This document shows positions 16,320 through 25,833 of a stretch of 44,497 nucleotides of DNA, piece after piece. The notes under the pieces are model-generated. The model saw nothing but the letters and a program-made list of their open reading frames with translations. It did no database searches and was not told where the DNA came from. The position numbers and the translations under genes were made by a program. The stretch comes from Nocardioides agariphilus (GTDB lineage: Bacteria; Actinomycetota; Actinomycetes; Propionibacteriales; Nocardioidaceae), in assembly GCF_015352445.1 (NCBI RefSeq), contig NZ_JADKPO010000036.1, positions 1 to 44,497 of the forward strand. The letters are read 5' to 3'. Each line of letters begins with the position of its first letter. The stretch's first letter is position 1.

Positions 16320-17911
16320 TGTCGGTCGCCACCGCCCACGCCACCTGGCTCCAGGGCGCTCAGGGCCACCTCATCGAGGTCCAGGCCGACGTCTCGAACG
16401 GGGTGGTCGGCACGACCGTCGTCGGCCGGGCAGACGTCGCCATCAACGAAGCCCGCGAGCGATGTCGGATGGCCGTGGTCAACAGCGGGCTCGAGTGGCC
16501 GGGGACCAAGCGGATCACGATCCTGCTCTCACCCGCCGACCTCGCCAAGCGAGGCACGCACTTCGACCTCGCGATAGCGGTCGCCGTGCTGGCGGCCTAC
16601 GGCAAGGTCAAGACCGGAGAGCTCAGAGAGTCGCTGTTCATCGGCGAGCTGACGCTCTCAGGCGGTTTGCGATCGGTTCCGGGAGTGCTGCCGATGGTGC
16701 TGGCCGCCTCGCGCCACGGGATCCGCCAGGTCTTCGTCCCGGAGCCACAGGTGCGCGAGGCCGCCATGGTGCCCGGCATGGTCGTGTTCGGGATGCGCTC
16801 GCTCGCGCAGGTCTCGGCGCAGCTCAACGACGAGCCTGTCCCCGACGCGCCGCCCGTCGCCGGGCTCTCGCCCGGTGACCTGCTGACCTGGCGTGGCCAG
16901 TCGCGGCTCGACGAGCTCGACCTGATCGACGTCGACGGCGTGGCCGATGCCAAGTACGCCATCGAGGTGGCCGCTGCCGGTGGCCACCACCTGATGCTCA
17001 TCGGCCCCAAGGGAGCCGGCAAGACCACGCTGGCCGAGCGGCTTCCGGGATTGTTGCCCGACCTGACCCCGGAGGAGTCGCTGGAGCTGACGGCCCTGCA
17101 CTCGCTGGCCGGTGCACTGGTCCCAGGCGATGACCTGATCGTGCGACCGCCGTTCTTCGCGCCCCACCACGACGTCAGCAAGGTGGGCTTGCTCGGCGGA
17201 GGCAGCGGACGGGTCAGGCCCGGTGACGTGAGCCGCGCCCACAACGGGGTCCTCTTCCTCGATGAGTTTCCCCTGTTCCGCTCCGATGTGATCGAGTCCT
17301 TGCGGCAGCCTCTCGAGAGCGGTGAGGTCACCATCACCCGAGGTGAGGACAGCGCCACCTATCCCGCGCGTGGACTCGTCGTGATGGCGTGCAACCCGTG
17401 CCCGTGCGGCAACTACCACCCCCAGCACGGTCGCAACAGGTGCGAGTGCCTCGAGCCCGCGCGCAAGCACTACCGCGCCAAGATCACCGGGCCGATCACT
17501 GACCGTGTCGACATCACTCGTCAGGTCGAGCCGGCTCTGCCCCACGAGCGCAACGACAGGTTCGCGCTGCGAGAGACCTCCGAGCTGGTCCGACTGCGGG
17601 TCTCGGCCGCCCGTGCTCGTCAGCATGAGCGCTACTCCGACCGCAGCTGGCGGCTCAACTCGCAGGCCCCCGGTCCTGTGCTCCAGCGGGAGTGGCCACT
17701 GGCACCGGAGCTGCAGCACAAGGTCGACGACGAGATCTTCCGTGGCCGTCTCACCCGTCGTGGTGCGACTCGCGTGCATCGCCTGGCCTGGACGATCGCC
17801 GACCTCGACGGGGTCGACGCTCCGGGCTTCGCGCAGCTCGACGCAGCGATCCGGCTCCGCTCGGGGGAGCCATTGCTCGACGCCCACCTGCGACGGAGGG
17901 CGGCTGGATGA
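16319..17911 (+). CDS. ComM/YifB-family Mg-chelatase-like AAA+ ATPase
   Basis: A 530-residue protein. The N-terminal Lon-like fold domain (about 1-170) carries ANGVVGTTVVGRADVAINEAR-type sequence, here DVSNGVVGTTVVGRADVAIN. The AAA+ core follows with Walker A GPKGAGKTT and Walker B GVLFLDEFPLF. A cysteine cluster CNPCPCGNYHPQ and a C-terminal helical domain complete it. ComM is a hexameric helicase promoting branch migration of integrated DNA in transformation. The start overlaps the yraN stop and the stop overlaps the dprA start, so the three are coupled. Confidence 0.95.
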   Translation: MSVATAHATWLQGAQGHLIEVQADVSNGVVGTTVVGRADVAINEARERCRMAVVNSGLEWPGTKRITILLSPADLAKRGTHFDLAIAVAVLAAYGKVKTGELRESLFIGELTLSGGLRSVPGVLPMVLAASRHGIRQVFVPEPQVREAAMVPGMVVFGMRSLAQVSAQLNDEPVPDAPPVAGLSPGDLLTWRGQSRLDELDLIDVDGVADAKYAIEVAAAGGHHLMLIGPKGAGKTTLAERLPGLLPDLTPEESLELTALHSLAGALVPGDDLIVRPPFFAPHHDVSKVGLLGGGSGRVRPGDVSRAHNGVLFLDEFPLFRSDVIESLRQPLESGEVTITRGEDSATYPARGLVVMACNPCPCGNYHPQHGRNRCECLEPARKHYRAKITGPITDRVDITRQVEPALPHERNDRFALRETSELVRLRVSAARARQHERYSDRSWRLNSQAPGPVLQREWPLAPELQHKVDDEIFRGRLTRRGATRVHRLAWTIADLDGVDAPGFAQLDAAIRLRSGEPLLDAHLRRRAAG

Positions 17912-19098
17912 GCGAGACCGGAGATCGCGAGCCCGAGCGGCTCGCCCGGGTGGCTCTCGGCTCGCTGGGCGAGCCCGGCGACCCGCGGATGGCCTCCCTC
18001 GTGGCCCAGCTGGGTGCCGTCGCGGTGCACGACCACCTCGCCCGTGAGCGCGACCCCGGACACGGGATGCTCGCAGACGTGGCCCTTCGCCTCGCCGCCA
18101 CCCAGCCGGCTCGGGACCTCGAGCAGGCTGACCGCGACGGCATCCGGTTCGTGGTCCCGGGTGACGACGAGTGGCCGGCGCGTCTCGACGACCTGATGTC
18201 GGCCGGGCTGCTCCACGGTCGCGGGGGACCGCCACTGGGACTGTGGGTCAAGGGGCCGTTGCGCCTCGACGAGCTCGAGGAGTCCGTCGCGGTCGTGGGC
18301 TCACGCTCCGCGACCTACCAGGGCTCGTCGGCGGCGAGCGAGATCGCGGCCCGCGTCGCGCGCGCGGGCTACACCGTGATCTCCGGCGCGGCGTTCGGCA
18401 TCGACCATGCGGCCCACCGAGGCGCCCTCGCCGCCGCGGGCCGCACGGTCGCCGTCCTCGCGTGCGGGGTCGACCGCAGCTACCCCAAGGCCCACCACAA
18501 GCTCCTCGAGCACCTCGGTGAGACCACCGCCGTGGTCTCCGAGCTGGGCCCGGGTCGCTCGCCGACCCCCTCGCGGTTCCTGACCCGCAACCGGCTGATC
18601 GCCGCGTTGGCACGAGGCACCGTCGTCGTCGAGGCCGCGATCCGCAGCGGCGCTCTCAACACCGCCACCTGGGCCTCGCGCCTGCATCGACCTCTCATGG
18701 GTGTGCCGGGAGCTGTCAATGCCGCCCAGTCCGAAGGCGTGCACCAGCTGCTTCGCACGGGGGCCGCGACCTTGGTCACCAACGGCGAGGAGGTGCTCGA
18801 GATGCTCGGTCCCAGCGGCGAGCACCTGGCGACCCGGCGCCGTGCGCGCAGCCGCCCCCGAGACGACCTGCCGGAGCGTCAGCGGCTGGTGTTGGAGGCG
18901 GTGCCGCTGCACAGTCCGGCAGGGTCCGACGCCATCTCCCGCACGGCGGGCGTCGGCCTCCTGGAGACGCAGTCGACCCTCAACCGACTGCAGGCGGGCG
19001 GGTTTGTCGAGCACACCCCGCGCGGCTGGGTGATCAACGACGACGAAGGTGCTCATTCGGCTGCGAAAAGTCGTGAAGTTCCTACGATTGACCCATGA
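17908..19098 (+). CDS. dprA: DNA-processing protein DprA
   Basis: A 396-residue protein. An N-terminal helical part (1-120) precedes the Rossmann-like SMF domain, with VAVVGSRSATYQG, VISGAAFGIDHAAHRGAL, CGVDRSYPKAH and FLTRNRLIAALARGTVVVEA. A C-terminal winged helix (about 325-385, GGFVEHTPRGWV) closes it. DprA binds incoming single-stranded DNA and loads RecA. The ATGA overlap with comM and the overlap with the following unknown gene fix both ends. Confidence 0.96.
   Translation: MSETGDREPERLARVALGSLGEPGDPRMASLVAQLGAVAVHDHLARERDPGHGMLADVALRLAATQPARDLEQADRDGIRFVVPGDDEWPARLDDLMSAGLLHGRGGPPLGLWVKGPLRLDELEESVAVVGSRSATYQGSSAASEIAARVARAGYTVISGAAFGIDHAAHRGALAAAGRTVAVLACGVDRSYPKAHHKLLEHLGETTAVVSELGPGRSPTPSRFLTRNRLIAALARGTVVVEAAIRSGALNTATWASRLHRPLMGVPGAVNAAQSEGVHQLLRTGAATLVTNGEEVLEMLGPSGEHLATRRRARSRPRDDLPERQRLVLEAVPLHSPAGSDAISRTAGVGLLETQSTLNRLQAGGFVEHTPRGWVINDDEGAHSAAKSREVPTIDP
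19083..19088 (+). promoter_or_regulatory. -10 box before the unknown gene at 19095
   Basis: TACGAT lies inside the end of dprA and ends six bases before the ATG, in the leaderless arrangement. Confidence 0.4.
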
Positions 19099-19517
19099 CC
19101 TCTGCGCTCTCCCCCCGAGCACGGTCTGAGTACGTCGCCACCGTTCTGCAGTCCGGCGCTGCCGGCGAGGTGACCCCCGGATCGACCCTCCACCGGACAG
19201 GACCGATCGCACGCGCGCTCGGCACCGTCCGGCACGCCACCGCGCGCATGCGCGGCCGGCAGTCCAGTGTCGGCTTCCTGGCCGTCATCCGCCGCGCCGA
19301 CGGGGCCTTCGTGGTCAACGTCGACGCGGGCACCCGTGACCACGCCGCTGACCTGCTGCACCTGGTGCGCGAGCAGCTCGCGACGATGACCGTGTCGCAG
19401 TTCGAGCGGGCGTGGGGGATCGACAAACGGGCCGAGACGATCATCCAGCGCCACCTGGACCGTCAGGAGCTGGGTGCGCCGATCCGCGGTCGCCGCTCGC
19501 TACGCTCGGCTGGGTGA
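19095..19517 (+). CDS. Conserved-looking protein of unknown function between dprA and xerC
   Basis: A 140-residue soluble protein that I do not recognise. It overlaps the dprA stop (ATGA) and the xerC start (GTGA), so it belongs to the yraN-comM-dprA-xerC operon. Composition is Arg- and Ala-rich. A central segment [20 protein letters not shown] looks like two beta strands, followed by a helix ([18 protein letters not shown]) and a very basic end RRSLRSAG. A nucleic-acid-related role is suggested only by position and charge. Confidence 0.75.
   Translation: MTSALSPRARSEYVATVLQSGAAGEVTPGSTLHRTGPIARALGTVRHATARMRGRQSSVGFLAVIRRADGAFVVNVDAGTRDHAADLLHLVREQLATMTVSQFERAWGIDKRAETIIQRHLDRQELGAPIRGRRSLRSAG
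19501..19506 (+). promoter_or_regulatory. -10 box before xerC
   Basis: TACGCT ends seven bases before the xerC GTG, giving a possible internal leaderless promoter. Confidence 0.35.
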
Positions 19518-20473
19518 GCCGCGCCAGCACCCAGACGCCGGACGGCGAGCGATCTGCTGACCTGTCCGAGACGATGGCCGCGACCCTCGCGGCCTTCGAG
19601 ACCCACCTGGCGGTCGAGCGCGACCTCAGCGCGCACACGGTGCGTGCCTACCTCGCCGACGTCACCAGCCTGGTGGTCCACGCATCGCGGCTCGGGATCA
19701 CCGATCCGGGCGCGCTGCAGTTGCGCACCCTCCGCAGCTGGCTGGCCAACCAGCAGGTGACCGGTCGCTCGCGGACCACCTTGGCGCGCCGTGCCACCGC
19801 GGCACGGGTCTTCACGGCCTGGCTGGCACGCACCGGACGTGCGGAGTGCGACCGCGGGGCCAGCCTGGGATCACCCAAGGCCCACCGCACCCTGCCGCCC
19901 GTGCTGCGTGCCGACGAAGCGGCCCAGCTCGTGAGTCGTGCGGTCGAGGCTGCCGACGACGGCACACCCCTGGGGTTGCGGGACGCGGCGATGCTCGAGC
20001 TGTTGTATGCCACGGGGATCCGCGTAGGGGAGCTCGTGGCCCTCGACGTCGATGACGTCGACCGAGAGCGCAACCTGGTGCGGGTCTTCGGCAAGGGCCG
20101 CAAGGAACGCAGCGTGCCTTTCGGCCACCCAGCCGCTCGTGCGCTGGACCGCTGGCTCGTGCAGGGCAGGGCGGCCCTGTGTGCGGATGATGCGGGCGCG
20201 GCGTTGTTCGTCGGCGCACGGGGTCGACGCGTCGACCAGCGCGCGGTGCGGACCCTGGTGCACCGGCGCATCGCGGAGATTCCGGGAGCACCTGACATCG
20301 GCCCGCACGGCCTGCGTCACACCGCGGCGACGCACCTGCTCGAAGGAGGCGCCGACCTGCGAGCGGTGCAGGAGATGCTGGGCCACGCAAGCCTGGCCAC
20401 CACCCAGCTGTATACGCACGTCAGCTCCGAACGGCTGCGGCGGGCCTACCAGCAGGCGCATCCTCGCGCCTGA
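19514..20473 (+). CDS. xerC: Tyrosine recombinase XerC
   Basis: A 319-residue tyrosine recombinase. The N-terminal SAM-like core-binding domain spans about 20-110 ([20 protein letters not shown]). The catalytic domain carries Arg170 (ATGIRVGEL), Lys194 (VFGKGRKE), His265 and Arg268 ([13 protein letters not shown]), His291 (LGHASL) and the nucleophile Tyr300 (TTQLYTHV). It is a complete set for chromosome-dimer resolution at dif. The GTG start overlaps the upstream stop. The 3' end overlaps the convergent M23 gene by 28 bases. Confidence 0.96.
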   Translation: MSRASTQTPDGERSADLSETMAATLAAFETHLAVERDLSAHTVRAYLADVTSLVVHASRLGITDPGALQLRTLRSWLANQQVTGRSRTTLARRATAARVFTAWLARTGRAECDRGASLGSPKAHRTLPPVLRADEAAQLVSRAVEAADDGTPLGLRDAAMLELLYATGIRVGELVALDVDDVDRERNLVRVFGKGRKERSVPFGHPAARALDRWLVQGRAALCADDAGAALFVGARGRRVDQRAVRTLVHRRIAEIPGAPDIGPHGLRHTAATHLLEGGADLRAVQEMLGHASLATTQLYTHVSSERLRRAYQQAHPRA

Positions 20474-21093
20474 GCCAGATCGGGGGACCAGCGGGTCAGC
20501 CGCGAGAGCTGGTCGAGGATTGCCTGATAGGGGTTGGCCCGCGCCAGCACGCTCGCTGACGAGCGCGCCATGCTGGACGCCACGGGCTGGCCGCGCCACA
20601 GGGGCAGCAGGCGAACGGGTCCCGCTCCCACGAGATCGAGGGGATCGAGGTAGGTCCGGCCCCGCAGCCACCCCCAGTGCAGACAGGTGCGCGGCAGGCA
20701 GTGGGACCCGAAGTAGGTCAACCTGCCGAGCACCTCGCCCTGGCCCACCGACGTGCCGACACGCACCGAGGCAGAGACCGGCTCGTAGGTCGTGCGAGTC
20801 TCGCCATGGCTGAGCACGACCACCCCTCTGCCGGCCAGCATGCCGGCGAAGGTCACCGTGCCGGGCAGAGCCGCGTGGACGCGCTGGCCGAGGTGGCCGA
20901 GCAGGTCCACACCGCGATGACCCGAGCCCCAGGCCACCTCGGGAGGGTCGAAGCCGCGCACCACCTCGGGACGAGGCTGCAGCGGCCAGACACCGACCGG
21001 CTCGGTGTCGGCAGCCGCAGGCGAGGTGAGCAGCGCGCTGGCCATCACGGACACCAGGAGGACCAGGGGTGAGCGTCGTCGGGGAGCGTTCAT
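20446..21093 (-). CDS. Secreted M23-family peptidase-like protein with an altered catalytic motif
   Basis: A 215-residue protein with a signal peptide (basic start, helix about 9-22, cleavage near AAA-DT). The M23/LytM fold shows the zinc ligands His59 and Asp63 in GHRGVDLLG and a third, His139, in CLHWGW. The usual HxH motif is CxH here: Cys137 stands where the first His normally lies, so hydrolase activity may be weak or absent. M23 proteins cut or regulate cutting of peptidoglycan peptides. A gene of this type is regularly next to rpsB in actinobacteria. Read on the minus strand, divergent from rpsB. Confidence 0.88.
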   Translation of the reverse strand: MNAPRRRSPLVLLVSVMASALLTSPAAADTEPVGVWPLQPRPEVVRGFDPPEVAWGSGHRGVDLLGHLGQRVHAALPGTVTFAGMLAGRGVVVLSHGETRTTYEPVSASVRVGTSVGQGEVLGRLTYFGSHCLPRTCLHWGWLRGRTYLDPLDLVGAGPVRLLPLWRGQPVASSMARSSASVLARANPYQAILDQLSRLTRWSPDLAQARGCACW

Positions 21094-21215
21094 CGAGCCA
21101 TCGTCACCACCTGAGCGACCAGGGTGCGCCAGCGAGACGGAGGGCTGTGGAGCCGCCGTACGTGAAGTCGTCGTGTGGACGATCGGCGGGCACGGCGAGC
21201 AGCGGGTTAGCGCGA

Positions 21216-21245
21216 TTGGCGACCGTCACCGCGCTCGCGTACCCT
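21216..21245 (+). promoter_or_regulatory. Candidate rpsB promoter
   Basis: ttggcg (21216-21221) and taccct (21240-21245) are 18 bases apart, in the 412-base gap between the M23 gene and rpsB. The implied leader is about 255 bases. Confidence 0.3.
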
Positions 21246-21346
21246 GGTCCGAGCAGCTCCTCCGGGAGCTGACTTCGCACGTCCGCAGACCACGACGGCG
21301 CTCTGACTTCTGGGGCACCGACCACCCGTGGGCGAGCTTCCTCGGT

Positions 21347-21366
21347 CCCGGCCTCCTTTGGCCGGG
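21347..21366 (+). promoter_or_regulatory. Hairpin in the rpsB leader
   Basis: cccggcc (21347-21353) pairs perfectly with ggccggg (21360-21366) around tccttt. The rest of 21094-21505 shows no convincing gene. The Shine-Dalgarno acaggaga lies just before the ATG at 21506. Structure is seen; function is inferred. Confidence 0.35.
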
Positions 21367-21505
21367 TCGGAGCTCGCGCTGGCGTCAGGGCGATCGGCAC
21401 CCGCCGGCTCGCAAGAACTGAAAAACAACCGGAGAGCGTTCGCCGGCCCCCCCTGCACGCAGGACGGGGCAGATGCAGGCGCCTCCCACCACAGGAGAAA
21501 ACTTC

Positions 21506-22615
21506 ATGGCAGTCGTCACCATGCGCCAGCTCCTCGAGAGCGGCGTGCACTTCGGGCACCAGACCCGACGCTGGAACCCGAAGATGAAGCGCTTCATCAT
21601 GACCGAGCGCAACGGCATCTACATCATCGATCTGCAGCAGTCGCTGGCCTACATCGACCGCTCCTACGCCTTCATCAAGGAGATCGTCGCCAAGGGCGGC
21701 ACGATCATGTTCGTCGGCACCAAGAAGCAGGCCCAGGAGGCCATCGCCGAGCAGGCGACCCGCGTCGGCATGCCCTACGTCAACCAGCGCTGGCTCGGCG
21801 GCATGCTCACCAACTTCTCGACCGTGCACCAGCGGATCAACCGCCTCAAGGAGCTCGACGAGGTCGACTTCGACGACGTCGCCGGCTCGGGACGCACGAA
21901 GAAGGAACTGCTCCAGATGCGACGCGAGCGCGACAAGCTCGACAAGTCGCTCGGTGGCATCCGCGAGATGACCCGCACGCCCGCCGCCGTCTGGATCGTC
22001 GACACCAACAAGGAGCACCTCGCCGTCGAGGAGGCGCGCAAGCTGCGCATCCCGATCGTGGGCATCCTCGACTCCAACTGCGACCCCGACCTCGTCGACT
22101 TCCCGATCCCGGGCAACGACGACGCGATCCGGGCGGTCGGCCTGCTGACCCGCGTGGTCGCCGACGCCGTCGCCGAGGGCCTGATCGCCCGCTCGGGAGT
22201 CAAGACCGAGGGTGCCGAGGCCGGCGCCGAGGAGCCCCTGGCCGAGTGGGAGCGCGAGCTGCTGGGTGGCGACGCCGACCAGGCCGCTGTTGCCGCCACC
22301 GGTGGCGACGAGTCCGCCGAGGCCCCCGCCGCGGAGTCCACCGGAGCCAGCTCCGAGGCGGTCGAGGTCCCTGAGGCAGCCACCGACGAGCCGGCTGCCG
22401 AAGCCGTGACCGAGGAGCCGGCTGCCGAGGCAGCCGCCGACGAGCCGGCCGCCGAGGCCGTTTCGGCGGACGCTCCGGAGGCCGAGGCCCCTGCCGAGGA
22501 GCCCGTCGCCGCGGAGCCCGTCGCCGAGGAGCCCGTCGCTGAGGAGACCCCGGCTGAGGACGCCCCGGCGGAGGACGCCCCGGTCGATGAGGCCGCAGAC
22601 GAGGACAAGGCCTGA
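21506..22615 (+). CDS. rpsB: 30S ribosomal protein S2 with long acidic tail
   Basis: Residues 1-245 are S2: [60 protein letters not shown] and [20 protein letters not shown]. The protein then runs on for about 120 residues of Ala, Glu, Pro, Val and Asp built on imperfect DEPAAEAV / EEPVA units. Such extensions are known in actinobacterial S2, but this one is as long as half the core. The ATG follows acaggaga. It leads the rpsB-tsf pair. Confidence 0.97.
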   Translation: MAVVTMRQLLESGVHFGHQTRRWNPKMKRFIMTERNGIYIIDLQQSLAYIDRSYAFIKEIVAKGGTIMFVGTKKQAQEAIAEQATRVGMPYVNQRWLGGMLTNFSTVHQRINRLKELDEVDFDDVAGSGRTKKELLQMRRERDKLDKSLGGIREMTRTPAAVWIVDTNKEHLAVEEARKLRIPIVGILDSNCDPDLVDFPIPGNDDAIRAVGLLTRVVADAVAEGLIARSGVKTEGAEAGAEEPLAEWERELLGGDADQAAVAATGGDESAEAPAAESTGASSEAVEVPEAATDEPAAEAVTEEPAAEAAADEPAAEAVSADAPEAEAPAEEPVAAEPVAEEPVAEETPAEDAPAEDAPVDEAADEDKA

Positions 22616-22667
22616 GGGTCCACCACCGACCCTGAGGCATTCGAGAGAAGTCGAGGAAGACAGAGAC

Positions 22668-23480
22668 ATGGCTAGCTTCACCGCTGCAGACGTCAAGAAG
22701 CTCCGGGAGATGACCGGCGCCGGGATGATGGACTGCAAGAAGGCCCTCGAGGAGGCCGACGGCGACTTCGACGCCGCCATCGACATCCTGCGCACCAGGG
22801 GCGCCGCCAAGGCGGCCAAGCGAGGTGCCGAGCGCGAGGCGTCGGCAGGGCTGGTCGCCCACGCTCCCGGCGTGCTGGTCGAGCTCAAGTGCGAGACCGA
22901 CTTCGTGGCCAAGGGCGAGGACTTCGTCGCGACGGCGCAGCGCATCGCCGACGCGGCCTCGGAGGCCAAGGCGGCCGACCTCGAGGCGCTCAAGGGCGTC
23001 GCCCTGGACGACCAGACCGTCGGCGAGGTCGTCGAGGGCCTGGCCATCTCCATCGGCGAGAAGATCGAGCTCGGCCAGTACGCCTTCTTCGACGGCCCGG
23101 TCGTGGCCTACCTCCACAAGCGTGCCGCTGACCTGCCCCCGGCGGTCGGGGTGCTCGTCGAGTACTCCGGCGACGCCGACGCCGCCCGAGGAGCGGCGAT
23201 GCAGATCGCGGCCATGCGCCCGCAGTACCTCACCCGCGACGAGGTCCCGGCTGACGTCGTGGCCAAGGAGCGTGAGATCGCCGAGGCCACCTCTCGCGAG
23301 GAGGGCAAGCCGGAGCAGGCGATCGCCAAGATCACCGAGGGCCGGCTCAACGGCTTCTTCAAGGACGTCGTGCTGCTCGAGCAGCCGTCGGTGACCGAGA
23401 ACAAGAAGACCGTCAAGGCGGTGCTCGACGAGTCCGGCACCTCCCTGAAGCGGTTCGCGCGTTTCGAGGTCGGGGCCTGA
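22668..23480 (+). CDS. tsf: Translation elongation factor Ts
   Basis: A 270-residue EF-Ts. The N-terminal UBA domain contains [20 protein letters not shown]. The core has [16 protein letters not shown], the TDFV motif that contacts EF-Tu, and the second subdomain carries VAYLHKRAA. It recycles GDP from EF-Tu. The ATG follows cgaggaaga, 52 bases after rpsB. Confidence 0.98.
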   Translation: MASFTAADVKKLREMTGAGMMDCKKALEEADGDFDAAIDILRTRGAAKAAKRGAEREASAGLVAHAPGVLVELKCETDFVAKGEDFVATAQRIADAASEAKAADLEALKGVALDDQTVGEVVEGLAISIGEKIELGQYAFFDGPVVAYLHKRAADLPPAVGVLVEYSGDADAARGAAMQIAAMRPQYLTRDEVPADVVAKEREIAEATSREEGKPEQAIAKITEGRLNGFFKDVVLLEQPSVTENKKTVKAVLDESGTSLKRFARFEVGA

Positions 23481-23500
23481 GCAGGTAGGTTCCTCCCTGA

Positions 23501-23569
23501 CCCATGAGGAGGCCGGTTGCGATGACTCAGCGAGCATCGGGACCGGCCTTTTCCGTGCCCCCTCATGGG
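23501..23569 (+). terminator. Nested hairpin terminator after tsf
   Basis: An inner stem aggccggt/accggcct (23510-23517 with 23542-23549) is followed by a short T-run (23549-23552). An outer perfect 9-base pair cccatgagg/cctcatggg (23501-23509 with 23561-23569) encloses it. The inner loop itself has gatg/catc arms. Confidence 0.8.
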
Positions 23570-23604
23570 ACCAGGCACCGACCGACCGGAAGGAACACCG
23601 CCGC

Positions 23605-24318
23605 GTGACCCAGTACCGACGCGTCCTGCTCAAGCTCTCGGGTGAGGAGTTCGGGGGTGGCAAGCTCGGGGTCGACCCCGACGTCGTCTCGCGGATCGCC
23701 CGGGAGATCGCCTCCGTCTCGGCCGCGGGCTTCCAGATCGCGGTCGTCATCGGCGGCGGCAACTTCTTCCGTGGCGCCGAGCTCCGCCAGCGCGGCATGG
23801 ACGGCGTGCGCGCCGACTACATGGGCATGTTGGGCATCGTGATGAACTGCCTGGCCCTGCAGGAGTTCCTCGAGCAACGCAACGTGGTGACGCGGGTGCA
23901 GACCGCGATCGCGATGGGCCAGATCGCCGAGCCCTACATCCCGTTGCGGGCGATCCGGCACATGGAGAAGGGCCGGGTGGTCATCTTCGGTGCCGGCATG
24001 GGCCTGCCGTTCTTCACCACCGACACGGTGGCGGTCCAGCGGGCGCTGGAGACCCACTGCGAGGCCGTGCTGTTCACCAAGAACGGCGTCGACGGGGTCT
24101 ACTCCGCCGACCCCCACAAGGACCCGTCCGCGACGCGCTTCGACACCTTGACCTACGACGAGGCGATCAGCCGTGACCTCAAGGTCGTCGACCAGACGGC
24201 CTTCACCCTGGCCGCCGAGAACAAGCTGCCCATGATCGTGATGGGCCTGGAGCCCGAGGGCAACATCCTGCGCGCGGCACAGGGTGAGAAGATCGGCACG
24301 CTGGTCAACGCCGGCTGA
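23605..24318 (+). CDS. pyrH: Uridylate kinase
   Basis: A 237-residue UMP kinase of the amino-acid-kinase fold: [13 protein letters not shown] with the phosphate-binding Lys, [32 protein letters not shown], and the [16 protein letters not shown] nucleotide site. It makes UDP for RNA and cell-wall precursors. The GTG start follows ggaaggaac. A terminator separates it from tsf and frr follows after 27 bases. Confidence 0.98.
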   Translation: MTQYRRVLLKLSGEEFGGGKLGVDPDVVSRIAREIASVSAAGFQIAVVIGGGNFFRGAELRQRGMDGVRADYMGMLGIVMNCLALQEFLEQRNVVTRVQTAIAMGQIAEPYIPLRAIRHMEKGRVVIFGAGMGLPFFTTDTVAVQRALETHCEAVLFTKNGVDGVYSADPHKDPSATRFDTLTYDEAISRDLKVVDQTAFTLAAENKLPMIVMGLEPEGNILRAAQGEKIGTLVNAG

Positions 24319-24345
24319 CACCCAGCCGACCGATAGGAGCTCGAC

Positions 24346-24903
24346 GTGATCAACGACATCCTCAACGAGGCCGACGCCAAGATGGACAAGTCGGTGGAGT
24401 CGACGCGTGAGGAGTTCGCCGCGATCCGGGCCGGGCGGGCCAACCCGACGATGTTCAGCAAGATCATGGTCGACTACTACGGCACACCGACACCGATCCA
24501 GCAGCTCGCGTCGTTCACCTCACCCGAGGCGCGCATCATCCTGGTCGCCCCCTACGACATGGGCGCGATCGGCAACATCGAGCGCGCCATCCGCGACTCC
24601 GACCTCGGCGTCAACCCCGCCAACGACGGCAAGGTCTTGCGCTGCGTCTTCCCCGAGCTCACCGAGGAGCGCCGCAAGGAGTACATCAAGGTCGCCCGCC
24701 ACAAGGCAGAGGAGGGCAGGGTCGCCATCCGCAACCTGCGCCGTCACGCCAAGCAGGGGCTGGAGAAGCTGGAGAAGGACGGCGAGGTCGGCAAGGACGA
24801 CGCTGCAGGCGCCGAGAAGCGACTCGACGGCATGACCAAGAACCACACCGACAAGATCGACGACCTGCTCAAGCACAAGGAAGCCGAGCTGCTCGAGGTC
24901 TGA
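24346..24903 (+). CDS. frr: Ribosome recycling factor
   Basis: A 185-residue RRF with the family blocks MDKSVESTREEFAAIRAGRA, YYGTPTPIQQLASF, PLT-type segment FPELTEERRKEYIKVARHKA and the two long helices of domain I. It splits post-termination ribosomes with EF-G. The GTG start follows gatagg-agc with a normal spacing. It sits in the standard pyrH-frr-cdsA order. Confidence 0.98.
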   Translation: MINDILNEADAKMDKSVESTREEFAAIRAGRANPTMFSKIMVDYYGTPTPIQQLASFTSPEARIILVAPYDMGAIGNIERAIRDSDLGVNPANDGKVLRCVFPELTEERRKEYIKVARHKAEEGRVAIRNLRRHAKQGLEKLEKDGEVGKDDAAGAEKRLDGMTKNHTDKIDDLLKHKEAELLEV

Positions 24904-24920
24904 GAGCGAGAGGGCTCGAG

Positions 24921-25808
24921 ATGACCCAGGCCGGTACTCCGACCGGGCCGGCCGCCGAGCCGGCCAAGAAGGACCACGGCCGCGCCGGCCGGGACCTGCC
25001 GGCAGCGGTGGCCTCGGCCGTCGTGTTGCTGGCTGCGATCGCGCTGTCGCTGGCCTTCTGGAAGCCGGCCTTCATGCTCATCGTCGCGGCCGCGGTGGTG
25101 GTCGCCATCTGGGAGCTGCACCGGGGTCTGTCCGCCAAGCAGATCGACATCCCCGAGCAGCCGTTGATGGCCGGCGGCGTGGTGATGGTGGGCCTGGCCT
25201 ACTCCTTCGGCGCGCCCGCCCTGGTCACCGCAACCGCCGTGACCGCGCTCGTCACGATGCTGTGGCTGCTGCGCAGGGGAGTCGCCGGCTACGTCCAGAA
25301 CGCCTCGGCGTCGGTCTTCGTGCTCGTCTACGTACCCTTCCTCGGCTCGTTCGTGGCCCTGCTCCTGGCCGAGGGTGGCGCCTGGGAGTTCGACCGCTGG
25401 GACGACGGCGTCAAGGGCATCGTGGTCTTCATCCTGGTCACCATCGCCTCCGACATCGGCGGCTACATCGCGGGTGTGCTGTTCGGCCGGCATCCGATGG
25501 CGCCGGTGATCTCGCCGAAGAAGTCGTGGGAGGGCTTTGCCGGATCCGCGGTGTTCTGCGTCGCCGTCGGGGTGGGGCTGGTCGTCTGGCTGCTCGACGG
25601 CGACTGGAGGGTCGGGGTCGCGCTCGGACTGATCGCGGTGGTGATGGCGACCTTGGGCGACCTGTGCGAGTCGGTCATCAAGCGCGACCTCGGCATCAAG
25701 GACATGAGCCAGGTGGTGCCGGGTCACGGCGGCCTGATGGACCGCCTCGACTCCTTGCTCGCCACGATCGCCCCGATCTGGCTGCTGCTCCACTATGCGG
25801 TCTTCTAG
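24921..25808 (+). CDS. cdsA: Phosphatidate cytidylyltransferase
   Basis: A 295-residue integral membrane enzyme. A cytoplasmic N-terminus precedes about eight helices, and the CDS signature SVIKRDLGIKDMSQVVPGHG continues into GLMDRLDS. It makes CDP-diacylglycerol from phosphatidate and CTP, the branch point for phosphatidylglycerol, cardiolipin and phosphatidylinositol. SPKKSWEGFAGS is the second conserved block. The ATG lies 17 bases after frr. The four genes that follow include two with likely lipid substrates. Confidence 0.96.
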   Translation: MTQAGTPTGPAAEPAKKDHGRAGRDLPAAVASAVVLLAAIALSLAFWKPAFMLIVAAAVVVAIWELHRGLSAKQIDIPEQPLMAGGVVMVGLAYSFGAPALVTATAVTALVTMLWLLRRGVAGYVQNASASVFVLVYVPFLGSFVALLLAEGGAWEFDRWDDGVKGIVVFILVTIASDIGGYIAGVLFGRHPMAPVISPKKSWEGFAGSAVFCVAVGVGLVVWLLDGDWRVGVALGLIAVVMATLGDLCESVIKRDLGIKDMSQVVPGHGGLMDRLDSLLATIAPIWLLLHYAVF

Positions 25809-25821
25809 GGCCGTCATCTGA

Positions 25822-25827
25822 GACGCT
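25822..25827 (+). promoter_or_regulatory. Possible -10 box for the 25834 cassette
   Basis: GACGCT ends six bases before the GTG at 25834. It is a weaker match than the TAnnnT boxes elsewhere but has the same spacing. Confidence 0.3.
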
Positions 25828-25833
25828 GTCGGC

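Noticed and set aside
21005-21421. A protein-coding gene in the gap before rpsB
   Set aside because: The open frames there start inside the M23 gene, have no ribosome-binding site and no recognisable sequence; the region is better explained as an rpsB leader.
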